Below the pieces are notes generated by a model. That model was not told the DNA's origin. It saw nothing but the letters and a program-made list of their open reading frames with translations, and did no database searches. A DNA stretch of 64,000 bases from positions 1,729,501-1,793,500 of the forward strand of contig NZ_CP114887.1 of NCBI RefSeq assembly GCF_028747805.1, read 5' to 3'. Position numbers and translations under genes: made by a program. Of the stretch, positions 35,265-43,881 are shown piece by piece (position 1 is the stretch's first letter; each line of letters starts with the position of its first letter). The stretch is from Solibacillus daqui (lineage in GTDB: Bacteria; Bacillota; Bacilli; Bacillales_A; Planococcaceae).

Positions 35265-35309
35265 TAGTGGTAAACCCCTATATTTTAAGATGAATTATCT
35301 TACTATAAT
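35265..35309 (+). promoter_or_regulatory. cyd motif and promoter before cydABS
   Basis: TAGTGGTAAACCCC (35265-35278) is 13/14 identical to the inverse of 33345-33358. A TATAAT (35304-35309) gives a -35 position at about 35281-35286, just downstream of the motif, as for an activator site. Confidence 0.6.
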
Positions 35310-35353
35310 AATTTACATTAGTAAGATTGATCTTTTAAAAGAGGTGAATAAAA

Positions 35354-35431
35354 ATGAAAAAAAGGTTTTTGATTGCAAGTTTCACATTATCGGCCATTGC
35401 AATGGTGGCTATTGTTTCAGCGATTTTCTAG
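35354..35431 (+). CDS. 25-aa hydrophobic peptide upstream of cydA
   Basis: GAGGTG lies 7 nt before an ATG. The peptide starts MKKRFLIASF and continues as one hydrophobic helix ending VSAIF. Its TAG stop is the first triplet of the dispersed repeat at 35429. It could be a real small membrane protein of the cyd operon or the truncated start of a longer gene. No homologue comes to mind. Confidence 0.5.
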   Translation: MKKRFLIASFTLSAIAMVAIVSAIF

Positions 35432-35518
35432 TGGATAAGAGAATGTAACTTTTTTAAGGAAATCCCCATAAGAAAAGGCATCATTTTGCGCTATTTGGCT
35501 CGAAATGTGCTTTTCTAA
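35429..35518 (+). repeat. Dispersed hairpin repeat, copy 2
   Basis: It has the same ordered blocks as 29096-29176 (TAGTGGATAAGA, CATAAGAAAAG, TTTTGCGCTATT, ATGTG, TTTTCTAA). Arms AGAAAAGGCA and TGTGCTTTTCT can pair. It lies between the small peptide and cydA, 19 nt before the cydA start. Confidence 0.65.
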
Positions 35519-35537
35519 GGAATAGGAGGCAAATAAC

Positions 35538-36872
35538 ATGGAGAACTCAGCCGTATTTTGGAGCAGAGCATTAACAGAACTAACTTTATCCTTCCATATA
35601 CTATTTGCAACACTTGGTGTCGGTGTACCACTTATGATTTTAATTGCTCAATATGTAGGATATAAGAAAAATGATGAGCACTATACATTAATGGCTCGTC
35701 GTTGGGCACGGGGCTTTACGATCACAGTAGCGGTAGGTGTTGTAACGGGCACAGTAATTGGTCTACAGCTATCTTTATTATGGCCGCAATTTATGGAGTT
35801 GGCAGGACAAATTATTGCACTGCCTTTATTTATGGAGACTTTTGCATTCTTTTTTGAAGCAATCTTTTTAGGGATTTACTTATATACTTGGGATCGCTTT
35901 AAAAACCCAAAGCATCATATGTTGTTACTTATCCCAGTAGCGATTGGTGCTTCGATGTCAGCTGTATTTATTACGGTGGTCAATGCCTTTATGAATGCAC
36001 CACGTGGCTTCGATATCGTTGGTGGTGAATTAATTAATATCCAACCAATTTTAGCAATGTTTACGCCAGCGATGCCAACAAAAATTGGGCACGTATTAAC
36101 ATCAAGCTTTATGACGGTTGCCTTTATACTGGCTGCAATTGCTGCGTATAAGTTATTAAAGGGTGAGGAACAGGTATACCACAAAAAAGCACTTTATTTA
36201 ATGATGAAACTAGGAATTATTTTCTCAATCGCGACAGCTGTTGTTGGTGACTTCTCTGCGAAATATTTAGCAGAGTATCAACCTGAAAAATTAGCGGCAG
36301 CGGAATGGCACTTTGAAACAGAGGAAGGTGCTGATTTAATCTTTTTCGGTGTTTTAGATGGCGAGGAAGTCAAATATGAAATTCGAATTCCAAAGGTTTT
36401 AAGTTTCTTAGCGAGCGATGATTTTAATGCTGAAGTTACAGGGTTAAATGAGTTTTCAGAGGATGAAAGACCACCATTAATCATTCATTACTTCTTTGAT
36501 ATTATGGTGTCAATTGGTGTTCTGATGATTTTCCTTTCTCTAGCCTTTGTACTAGGGAAATGGAGAAATTGGCTATGGATTGAAGCTCGTTGGTTTAGAT
36601 GGCTGATTGTCTTAAGTGGGCCGTTATCGCTTGTAGCCATTGAAGCAGGATGGTGGCTAGCAGAGCTAGGACGTCAACCATGGATATTATATGGATTAAT
36701 GCGAACAGAAGATGGTGCTACGACAGCAACTGGTGTCGAATGGCTGTTCATTGCATTTGGTATTGTGTATTTAATTCTTGGAATTGGAAGTGTGGTTGTA
36801 CTTCATCGAATGTTTAAAAATAACCCTGTTGAAAAGGAAATAGCTGCACGTAAAGGCGGTGTACATCAATGA
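35538..36872 (+). CDS. cydA: Cytochrome bd oxidase subunit I
   Basis: This 444-aa protein has about nine TMs. The N-terminus carries the heme-ligand His (FHILFATLGVGVP) and the proton/quinol-side segment GTVIGLQLSLLWPQF. A short Q-loop is typical of Bacillaceae. It contains GPLSLVAIEAGWWLAELGRQPWILYG. It oxidises quinol and reduces oxygen without pumping protons. The ATG follows AGGAGG. Confidence 0.9.
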   Translation: MENSAVFWSRALTELTLSFHILFATLGVGVPLMILIAQYVGYKKNDEHYTLMARRWARGFTITVAVGVVTGTVIGLQLSLLWPQFMELAGQIIALPLFMETFAFFFEAIFLGIYLYTWDRFKNPKHHMLLLIPVAIGASMSAVFITVVNAFMNAPRGFDIVGGELINIQPILAMFTPAMPTKIGHVLTSSFMTVAFILAAIAAYKLLKGEEQVYHKKALYLMMKLGIIFSIATAVVGDFSAKYLAEYQPEKLAAAEWHFETEEGADLIFFGVLDGEEVKYEIRIPKVLSFLASDDFNAEVTGLNEFSEDERPPLIIHYFFDIMVSIGVLMIFLSLAFVLGKWRNWLWIEARWFRWLIVLSGPLSLVAIEAGWWLAELGRQPWILYGLMRTEDGATTATGVEWLFIAFGIVYLILGIGSVVVLHRMFKNNPVEKEIAARKGGVHQ

Positions 36873-37897
36873 GTTTAGAGTTATTAGGTATTTCCGTTCT
36901 TTGGATTTTCTTATTTGGTTATGTTATCGTAGCGTCGATTGATTTTGGGGCAGGATTTTTTAATGCATATAGTTTGATTACAGGTAAAAATCATATTTTA
37001 TCGAAAGTCATCAAGCGTTATTTATCGCCGGTATGGGAAATTACAAACGTCTTTTTAGTGTTCTTCTTTGTTGGAATTGTGGGGTTCTTTCCGCAAACAG
37101 CTTATTACTACGGGACAATTTTATTAGTTCCAGCATCTGTAGCGCTAATTTTACTGACGATTCGAGGTAGTTACTATGCATTTGAATCCTACAGTGGTAC
37201 GCGAGGTCATAAAGGCTATGCACTGGCTTATGGGTTAGCAGGATTATTTATTCCGGCATCGCTATCTGTTGTTTTGACGATATCTGAAGGTGGCTTTGTG
37301 ATGATGAACGAAGCGGGTCCACAATTAGATTACGGGGCATTACTTACAAGTCCGCTCGCTTGGTCGATTGTAGCCTTAAGTGTGACAGCCGTACTTTATA
37401 TTTCCGCTATATTTTTAACATGGTATGCACAAAAAGCTGGAGATCAAAAGGCGAGTGATTTAATGCGTAAATATGCATTAGTATGGGGGATTCCTTTAAT
37501 TATCAGCGCATTTGGCATCATAATTGAACTACGATCTACTGACAATTGGCATTATGAGCAAATGATTGATTTATCATGGTTATTTATTGTGTCAGGAATC
37601 TTATTTTTAGCGACGTATTGGTTACTTTGGGCAAAAAGTAAGTATGGTTTAGCCGTGACCTTATTAATCTTCCAATTTGCGACAGCATTTTTTGCCTATG
37701 GGATTTCACATTATCCATACTTGTTGTACCCATATTTAACGGTTCACGATAGCTTTACAAATGAAACGATGGCCATTGCACTTGTTGTAGCATTTATTGC
37801 GGGACTTTGTTTACTTGTACCATCTATTTATTTAGTATTTAAGCTATTTATCTTTAACAAGGGTTATATTTCCGGAGAGGATGAAACGCATGTATAA
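36869..37897 (+). CDS. cydB: Cytochrome bd oxidase subunit II
   Basis: This 342-aa protein has about eight TMs, including N-terminal VIVASIDFGAGFFNAYS and the WEITNVFLVFFFVGIVGFFP region of CydB. It overlaps cydA by 4 bp (ATGA), so translation is coupled. It forms the structural partner of CydA. Confidence 0.9.
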   Translation: MSLELLGISVLWIFLFGYVIVASIDFGAGFFNAYSLITGKNHILSKVIKRYLSPVWEITNVFLVFFFVGIVGFFPQTAYYYGTILLVPASVALILLTIRGSYYAFESYSGTRGHKGYALAYGLAGLFIPASLSVVLTISEGGFVMMNEAGPQLDYGALLTSPLAWSIVALSVTAVLYISAIFLTWYAQKAGDQKASDLMRKYALVWGIPLIISAFGIIIELRSTDNWHYEQMIDLSWLFIVSGILFLATYWLLWAKSKYGLAVTLLIFQFATAFFAYGISHYPYLLYPYLTVHDSFTNETMAIALVVAFIAGLCLLVPSIYLVFKLFIFNKGYISGEDETHV

Positions 37898-37909
37898 GGA
37901 GATGACAAC

Positions 37910-38005
37910 ATGAGTGACTTTTTAATATTCTATGCACCATTTATGATCGTATTGCTAGCGATTATTGCAGCGTTCGTTGTCGCAACAAAAACAAAATCAC
38001 ATTAA
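37910..38005 (+). CDS. cydS: Cytochrome bd small subunit CydS
   Basis: This 31-aa single-TM peptide begins MSDFLIFYAPFMIVLL. GGAG lies before the ATG, 12 nt after cydB. It matches the pattern of CydS seen with the Geobacillus bd oxidase (FLIxYAP then a hydrophobic helix). It should stabilise heme b558 in CydA. Confidence 0.85.
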   Translation: MSDFLIFYAPFMIVLLAIIAAFVVATKTKSH

Positions 38006-38020
38006 TCTATCTTGAAACAG

Positions 38021-38053
38021 GAGACACCTAAATGGTATTAGGTGTCTCTTTTT
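38021..38053 (+). terminator. Intrinsic terminator of cydABS
   Basis: GAGACACCTA (38021-38030) pairs with TAGGTGTCTC (38039-38048), then TTTTT. Confidence 0.85.
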
Positions 38054-38186
38054 ATTGAAGCATTTTTAGAAAAAATTAGTTCTTTTTAGCAATCCAAAAA
38101 TTTTTTGAAATAGTAATCGCTTACAAAATTGACATCCTACAAATGATGGAATAATCTGAAAATATACCGTCTGGAGGTGCGTAATA

Positions 38187-38615
38187 ATGAAGCGTTTAAC
38201 GGATCCTAAGCCATTTAAGGAATTGATTCCGAAGGTTTTGCAAATGATTTTGAATGTCGGTTTAACGGTACTTGCGTTTGCTTTATGCGTCATGCTCATT
38301 ATTGAAATGGTGGAGTTTTTAAAGTTTATCGTTGGCGGAGAAAAGCGAGAATACAAATATTTTTTAGCGAAGATTTTAGTATTCTTCCTTTATTTCGAGT
38401 TCATAACTATGATTGTAAAATACTTTAAAGAGGATTATCATTTCCCGCTTCGTTATTTTATGTATATTGGAATTACGGCGATGCTGCGGCTTATTATCGT
38501 CGAACATGATTCCGCGATGGATACGCTTATTTTTGCAGCGGTTATATTAGTTTTAATCATAGGTTACTATATTATTAACATTACCCCGAGAGAGCGACCA
38601 CTGCGAAAATCGTAA
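38187..38615 (+). CDS. psiE: PsiE-family membrane protein
   Basis: This 142-aa protein has four TMs. The segment FLYFEFITMIVKYFKEDYHFPLRYFMYIGITAMLRLIIVEHD is the PsiE signature, with mixed charged residues between TMs. In E. coli it is induced by phosphate starvation; the biochemical role is unknown. It is monocistronic, with GGAGG at the start and a terminator. Confidence 0.75.
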   Translation: MKRLTDPKPFKELIPKVLQMILNVGLTVLAFALCVMLIIEMVEFLKFIVGGEKREYKYFLAKILVFFLYFEFITMIVKYFKEDYHFPLRYFMYIGITAMLRLIIVEHDSAMDTLIFAAVILVLIIGYYIINITPRERPLRKS

Positions 38616-38621
38616 ATTTAC

Positions 38622-38650
38622 GCCTACTTGTATGTCGCGAGTAGGCTTTT
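38622..38650 (+). terminator. Terminator after psiE
   Basis: GCCTACT (38622-38628) pairs with AGTAGGC (38640-38646), then TTTT. Confidence 0.65.
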
Positions 38651-38746
38651 GTTAAGAGATTTAACTGATATACTATTATTGAGGGGAATTGGAATTTGAG
38701 TTAGTTATTATCATAAATATGTCAACGATATAAGAAAAGGTGTAAG

Positions 38747-39172
38747 ATGAAAACTTTTTATCATAGTTTAATCATGTGGATACCATTTGTGCTGTTGTTT
38801 TCTTGTGCAGCATTTGGCATAGAATTAATAGAAGGAAATAAAATCAGGACTACGGAATATTTTGGATTGAATGATTTAGGCCCAGCTTTAGTATTCATTG
38901 AGACCTCTATAGTGATAATTTTATATCCGATTTCGTTTATGCCTCTAACATTCATCGTAAGTAAATATGTGAAAAAACCTGTATTCAAAATGATTATATT
39001 CACTTTGTTTGGCGGGGGAATGGGGACATTAGTTTTTAAAATCATCTATGATGCGCGATTTATAGAAGAATTTAATCTAAGAATTATTAGCCCAATTCTT
39101 CTTTTTAGTGTTGCCGGTTTACTCTTTGCATTGGTTGAAATTGCTATTAAGAGAAATATAAAATTTGTTTGA
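38747..39172 (+). CDS. Four-TM membrane protein of unknown function
   Basis: This 141-aa protein has hydrophobic stretches near residues 5-25, 45-68, 78-98 and 115-135. No family motif is recognised. AAAAGGTG precedes the ATG. It is followed 78 nt later by another small membrane protein; the two may be related in role but share no clear sequence. Confidence 0.55.
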   Translation: MKTFYHSLIMWIPFVLLFSCAAFGIELIEGNKIRTTEYFGLNDLGPALVFIETSIVIILYPISFMPLTFIVSKYVKKPVFKMIIFTLFGGGMGTLVFKIIYDARFIEEFNLRIISPILLFSVAGLLFALVEIAIKRNIKFV

Positions 39173-39250
39173 TAATGGTGTTGTTAGTTTGAATATTAAT
39201 CTTTCATAATCAAAAAACAGAATCCATTTTAATCACTAGAGGGTATACCA

Positions 39251-39517
39251 TTGCCAGCAAATAAATTGTCATTTTTATGTGTAGCCTTCAATGTAACGTT
39301 AAGTATAATCAGTTTTTTAGCGGGCTATTTTGACGGTAATATTTTTCGGGTTTTAAGTATAGGTATCCTTTTTTTACCACCAATAGTGACATTTTGCGGC
39401 GTTCTTTTAGGAATAGGTGCAATTGTGTTAAAAGAACCTTTCATCAAATCAATTACTGCGATAGGACTAAATATTGTATTCATATTTGCATATAACTATG
39501 TTTTTACTAATTTTTAG
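39251..39517 (+). CDS. Small membrane protein of unknown function
   Basis: This 88-aa protein starts with TTG after GAGGGT and has three predicted TMs (about residues 8-25, 32-58, 63-85). No motif is recognised. The 200 bp that follow contain coding-like scraps (for example TTEIGSSNSMMVGTALG near 39605) but no intact gene. Confidence 0.5.
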   Translation: MPANKLSFLCVAFNVTLSIISFLAGYFDGNIFRVLSIGILFLPPIVTFCGVLLGIGAIVLKEPFIKSITAIGLNIVFIFAYNYVFTNF

Positions 39518-39659
39518 ATTGAATGTGAAGGAAGTTCACCCTATTTTAATGAGCAAAAACCATATCGCAATATATGAAAGCTTAGTTGGTAATTAATTAA
39601 ACAACTGAAATTGGTAGTTCAAATAGTATGATGGTTGGAACTGCTTTAGGTAAAGTGCT

Positions 39660-39703
39660 CAAAAAAATCGTATGTGCCCATTAAAGGTTCACATACGATT
39701 TTG
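39660..39703 (-). terminator. Intrinsic terminator for the AraC-family gene
   Basis: ATCGTATGTG (39667-39676) pairs with CACATACGAT (39690-39699). The minus strand continues with seven T. Confidence 0.8.
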
Positions 39704-39728
39704 TTCACTTGAGAGCTGAAAATTGAAA

Positions 39729-40589
39729 TTATTTTATCGGAATCCAAATTTCAGAATAGCAGTCAGGGCTAGATGGATCATCATCTGTATATACCTCTAA
39801 CTCGGGTGTTCCGGTTGGTGTATAAGGATGGGCAGGGAACCATTCACTATAGATTTGCTTCCACGTATTTTGCATCGCATCTGGCATCGCTCCATGGACT
39901 TCAAACTTCACCCATTTTGATGAAGGAATCGTTAAAGTCTCAAAGTCATCTGAATGTGTAATAGACGTTGTCGCAATCCAATAGTCAATCATTTCTGTAT
40001 GTGCATAGTCGGCATGGGCTACACAAACACCAAGTATTCCGTCAATGACCCCATCATTTTGCTTACTTAGCAGTTCCGTTGTGCCATTTGCATTGGCCTC
40101 GTCCCAAAATAACGGGATATTTTTTGTGTTTTCACCTGTTTTACAATTGTACGTGCGTTTTGAACCTAAAATTTGAAAGCTGTCTTTGTCAATAATTTGA
40201 TAATTCATGGGTTCCGCTCCTTTCAAGCTCACATGTATTGTTAATGGGAGATAGCTCGTTATAGTACCTTCTTGCTTTCTCACCTCTGAAGGGGAGAGTT
40301 GATGCTGCTTACGAAAAGCCTTCGTAAAGGATTCAGGTGAATCATAGCCATACTTTAATGCAATCGTAATAATTTTTTCGTCTGTACTAATTAAATCCTG
40401 TGCGGCAAGCGTCATTCGTCGTTTTCGAATGTAGTCAGCAACGGTCATATTGGTTAAAATTGAAAACACACGCTGGAAATGAAATGCTGAGCAATGTGCC
40501 TCTCTTGCAATATCCTCGATCGCTATTTCTTCTAATAAATTCTTCTCAATATAAGTAATGGCTTGCTGAATCGATTGAATCCATGTCAT
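39729..40589 (-). CDS. AraC-family regulator with GyrI-like effector domain
   Basis: This 286-aa protein has two N-terminal HTHs (EEIAIEDIAREAHCSAFHFQRVFSI and KIITIALKYGYDSPESFTKAFRKQHQLSPSEVR). The C-terminal GyrI-like/SRPBCC ligand domain (MNYQIIDKDSFQILGSKRTY... YSEIWIPIK) binds small hydrophobic molecules in relatives such as SbmC/Rob. AAGGAG precedes the ATG at 40589; the longer ORF is not supported. No linked target is evident. Confidence 0.8.
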   Translation of the reverse strand: MTWIQSIQQAITYIEKNLLEEIAIEDIAREAHCSAFHFQRVFSILTNMTVADYIRKRRMTLAAQDLISTDEKIITIALKYGYDSPESFTKAFRKQHQLSPSEVRKQEGTITSYLPLTIHVSLKGAEPMNYQIIDKDSFQILGSKRTYNCKTGENTKNIPLFWDEANANGTTELLSKQNDGVIDGILGVCVAHADYAHTEMIDYWIATTSITHSDDFETLTIPSSKWVKFEVHGAMPDAMQNTWKQIYSEWFPAHPYTPTGTPELEVYTDDDPSSPDCYSEIWIPIK

Positions 40590-40759
40590 TTTATCTGCTC
40601 CTTCTAAACACAGTATAACAATATGCAATGAGTAGAACCTGTCCATTTATGCGTTCTTTGGACAAGTAAAGATAGTAGTCTCATTCACAATTACAATATT
40701 AACTAACATTGAACAAATTTACTAACAAAAAATGGATTAAGTGTAATCTACTTATTTTC

Positions 40760-40840
40760 GGCGGGCTACGGCATGACAGCATTATGGCCACGTGGTACGT
40801 GTCCATACTACTGTCTTTAATGCCGCATGCAAGGCCCGCC
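40760..40840. repeat. Nested 81-nt inverted repeat
   Basis: Paired arms from outside in: GGCGGGC/GCCCGCC, CGGCAT/ATGCCG, GACAG/CTGTC and TATGG/CCATA around CCACGTGG. It is more GC-rich than its surroundings and lacks a U-tract. It could be a repeat-family member, a structured RNA or a site for a DNA-binding protein. Confidence 0.6.
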
Positions 40841-41142
40841 AAATTAAAATGTTACTTATCCCTATATAGTAAAGAGCGTAAAATGCTGCCGCTTGCGCTA
40901 TCGCGAGGCGACGGTGATGAAGAAAATGCTCGCTGTTTACAATATTGTATTTTGATTAAAAGTTAGCCACAGCAATAAATTAACTACTTTTATTGTGTCA
41001 AAGTAAAAACATCCTTAGACTTTATTTCAATTACAAAGCTTAAATCAGCACACTTTATTCAAAATCTTTGTAATAGAAACCAATTTTAAATTAATAGTAG
41101 AGTGGCGCGAAGTGAAGGGGGCGACTTCTAGGGGATCAAGCG

Positions 41143-41284
41143 TGTGCGGAAAATCCACTCATTTGTGCCACCGTCAGAGGCACAAATGAGTTAGTTGAAG
41201 CCACGCCCCCAGAAAAGCGTCCACCTTAACGTAGCAGAACGGATTATATTAGATAAATGCACTGTATTCCAAATTTTGTAATGA
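41143..41284 (-). repeat. Dispersed structured repeat, copy 2 (minus orientation)
   Basis: On the minus strand it has the same blocks as 10618-10763 in the same order. The central stem is 41157-41169 with 41179-41191 (13/13 paired, sequence ACTCATTTGTGCC), different from copy 1. Conserved flanks include CCGTTCTGCTACGTTA and GGGGGCGTGGCTTCAACTAAC. A further GC-rich block (41101-41140) follows only this copy. Confidence 0.8.
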
Positions 41285-41442
41285 AAAATGCTCTAATGAG
41301 TTATTAATTTAATCGTATCCTTTTTTGCAATGGATTAAATACATTATTTTTGTTTGCTTGAAAAAATTACCTTATAAACTGCGGTTTCTTTCTCTAAATC
41401 TACTATGATAAAATGATAAATATTTGATATTTGGAGGACATG

Positions 41443-43101
41443 ATGAAACCGTTTTTATATACACTTATGTTGCTTTTTGGTTTTTCACTTCAGGTGAATG
41501 CAGAGGAACCATTAAGTGATTATTTAAAAAATACAGCCTTTTGGCATGAGGGTGAGGTATTAACTGCACCTACTTCAAAATATTCATCAGGCTATGAAAG
41601 GTACGGTTATTATCGAATTGAAGTCGCGGAAGATTCGCTGTATACCTTTACCTTAGTAAAGGATACGAACATCAAGCTAATGTACGGAAGTCCGACAAAG
41701 CAGGGGGATATTATTTGGCTGAGCTCGAATGTAAATGACAGAGATCCTGAAAAGACCGTGCATCAAATTCAATTGAAAAAAGGGACATACGGTATTTACA
41801 TTAGTAATTCACCTGAACAGCCATATGAGGCGAGCTATCAAGTGTCAGATTTAATCAGTCCTTATTATCTAGAACCGAATAATAGTCGTCAAGAAGCAAT
41901 TGATATTCCGATCAATACGGTGATTGAGCAAGTGACAACAAGTGATGATTTGTATCAAAGTGATTATTATCGTTTTACATTAACGGTGCCAAGTCTCGTA
42001 AAAATTAATGGCTCTGTTGCCAATAAAGACTATAACTGGGTAAGCGTTTCAATTACGAATGCAGAGAAAAATGTGTATGATTTGGGGAGAGATTTAAAAG
42101 CTGGCGAGCAATGGCCTGCCAATAAAGGGCATGTGGTGGAAGTGTTACAGCCAGGAACGTATTACGTATCAACTTTTACGCAGAATCGTGTGTATGATCG
42201 TCAATATCGTTTTGAAATAGAAGCACAGCCAATTGAAAATCCTGAAACATTCAAGCGCGGTGATTCTGACACACCGATTATGCTCAATACAAAATATCGC
42301 GGTGTCATTTCTCGTAATGACGATTTCAGCTTTACACTACAGGAGTCAAAGAAAATAGGAGTAGTTGTCAATAGTGAGCTAGCGGAAGAAAATGGACTAC
42401 AAATGCAACTTATAAAACGCGACCAACAGGATTTGTCGAAGAATATCTATATAGAATCTGATATTTATGCAAAGTCCAATCGCCTTCATTATACGTATAA
42501 TCTCGAACCAGGGAAGTATACTATTATTCTAGGATCCAGTTTTGATAGACCGCAAATCGACTATACAATTTCGGCATATGATGTACCGTTTTCAGATATC
42601 ACATCAAAAAATGCGTATGTTGAGGAAATTATGTATTTGACAGACAAAGAAATCATTAAAGGCTATGAGGATGGTACTTTCAAGCCAGCAAATTCGATTA
42701 CACGCCGACAAGTATTCTTAATGCTTTCTCGCGATACAAATTTACAATTTGAAAAAATTCGTCCAATGACGTCATTCCAAGATGTAGCGGAAAATAGTGA
42801 GGACTATGCAATCATTACACCATTTTATGAAGCAGGGATTATTGATGGCAGCTACGGTAAAATGCAGCTGTCACAATCGTTAACACGTGCACAATTAGCG
42901 AAGATTTTAGTTAATGCATATAACTTAAAAATGCAAGCTCCAGTCGCCGATTTTAACGATGTCAGCAAAACACATTATGCCTATCATTACATTAAAATAT
43001 TAGCATCAAATGGCATTTCAATCGGCTATAAGGGCAACTTTAAGCCGAATGACCCTGTAACAAGGGAACACTTTTCAGTATTTTTAGCTCGAATGCAGTA
43101 A
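41443..43101 (+). CDS. SLH-domain cell-surface protein
   Basis: This protein of about 552 aa has a signal peptide (FLYTLMLLFGFSLQVNA) and beta-rich prepeptidase-like repeats (YYRIEVAEDSLYTF, YYRFTLTVPSLVKI, PGKYTIILG). Three C-terminal SLH domains (about residues 390-552) have GYEDGTFKPANSITRRQ, a degenerate second repeat and GYKGNFKPNDPVTREHF. SLH domains anchor the protein to pyruvylated secondary wall polymer. The start is the second of two adjacent ATGs after GGAGG. Its last 58 codons and terminator are duplicated at 51461-51699. Confidence 0.8.
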   Translation: MKPFLYTLMLLFGFSLQVNAEEPLSDYLKNTAFWHEGEVLTAPTSKYSSGYERYGYYRIEVAEDSLYTFTLVKDTNIKLMYGSPTKQGDIIWLSSNVNDRDPEKTVHQIQLKKGTYGIYISNSPEQPYEASYQVSDLISPYYLEPNNSRQEAIDIPINTVIEQVTTSDDLYQSDYYRFTLTVPSLVKINGSVANKDYNWVSVSITNAEKNVYDLGRDLKAGEQWPANKGHVVEVLQPGTYYVSTFTQNRVYDRQYRFEIEAQPIENPETFKRGDSDTPIMLNTKYRGVISRNDDFSFTLQESKKIGVVVNSELAEENGLQMQLIKRDQQDLSKNIYIESDIYAKSNRLHYTYNLEPGKYTIILGSSFDRPQIDYTISAYDVPFSDITSKNAYVEEIMYLTDKEIIKGYEDGTFKPANSITRRQVFLMLSRDTNLQFEKIRPMTSFQDVAENSEDYAIITPFYEAGIIDGSYGKMQLSQSLTRAQLAKILVNAYNLKMQAPVADFNDVSKTHYAYHYIKILASNGISIGYKGNFKPNDPVTREHFSVFLARMQ

Positions 43102-43167
43102 TATATTGCCACAATATATTTTCAAAAAAAACAGCCAAAAAACGTTGAGTTCACAACGTTAGTGGCT
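42926..43167 (+). repeat. Direct repeat flanking kdp, left copy (end of SLH gene plus terminator)
   Basis: About 242 bp, roughly 90% identical to 51461-51699. It covers the third SLH repeat, the stop and the AACGTT terminator hairpin. Most coding differences are single substitutions (for example ACATTAAA against ATATAAAA). Confidence 0.9.
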
Positions 43168-43175
43168 GTTTTTTT
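43124..43175. terminator. Bidirectional terminator between SLH gene and kdpE
   Basis: ACAGCCA...AACGTT pairs with AACGTT...TGGCTGT. A-run and T-run lie on the two sides. Confidence 0.8.
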
Positions 43176-43185
43176 CACTAACTCA

Positions 43186-43881
43186 TTAATTTTTCAACAT
43201 GCGATAGCCGACACCGATATGCGTTTGGATATACTTTTGGTGATGATCTGATTCGATTTTTTTTCGTAAGGTAGCCATAAACACTCTAAGCGAAGCCACA
43301 TTATTCTCCCAGCTATTTCCCCAAATTTCTTTTGTAATATAATTATGTGTTAAGACTTTGCCTATATTTTTGGAAAGTAGAACAAGCAATTTGTATTCAA
43401 TGGGTGTTAAATGCAGTTCTTTTTCGTTTACATACGCACAACCACCAGCGTAATCAATGGTAAGTTCTCCATTAGTAAAGAGGGCATTTTGTTGTGTGTT
43501 TTCTATATTACTATAGTGAATACGTCGAATGGCCACGCGTAAACGGGCGAGTAGTTCCTCAACAGAAAAAGGCTTCGTTAAATAATCATCGGCACCTGCG
43601 TCAAGTGCATCAATTTTGTCTTGATCCGTACTTCTTGCACTCACCACAATGATGGGCATCATCGACCAAGAACGGATTTTTTTTATAATGTCAATGCCGT
43701 CGAAATCGGGTAAGCCTAAATCTAAAATGACAATGTCCGGATTATGCGAAACTGCTTCTAATATGGCTTGACTACCATTTCCAGCAGTATGAAAATGGTA
43801 GTGCTGTGTTTCTAATGTTGTTGCTATTAAATTTTTGATGGCTTCATCATCTTCTACGATTAAAATAAATGGCTTGATCAT
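43186..43881 (-). CDS. kdpE: Response regulator KdpE
   Basis: This 231-aa OmpR-type regulator has receiver residues DDE and IVILDLGLPDFDG (phospho-Asp near 52) and Lys in LTKPF. The C-terminal winged helix has NVASLRVFMATLRKKIE and IGVGYRM, typical of KdpE. It overlaps kdpD by 4 bp. It activates kdpFABC under potassium limitation. Its genes are divergent from kdpFABC rather than downstream as in E. coli. Confidence 0.85.
   Translation of the reverse strand: MIKPFILIVEDDEAIKNLIATTLETQHYHFHTAGNGSQAILEAVSHNPDIVILDLGLPDFDGIDIIKKIRSWSMMPIIVVSARSTDQDKIDALDAGADDYLTKPFSVEELLARLRVAIRRIHYSNIENTQQNALFTNGELTIDYAGGCAYVNEKELHLTPIEYKLLVLLSKNIGKVLTHNYITKEIWGNSWENNVASLRVFMATLRKKIESDHHQKYIQTHIGVGYRMLKN

Larger units (their letters stand above)
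40590..41442. other. Long intergenic region with two structured elements
   Basis: About 850 bp between the AraC-family gene and the SLH gene. It contains a long nested hairpin (40760-40840) and the second copy of the covarying repeat (41143-41284). An 85-codon ORF at 40709 is explained by the hairpin sequence and has no ribosome site. Confidence 0.6.

Noticed and set aside
40709..40966. 85-codon plus-strand ORF
   Set aside because: It reads through the 81-nt inverted repeat, has no ribosome site and has unusual composition.
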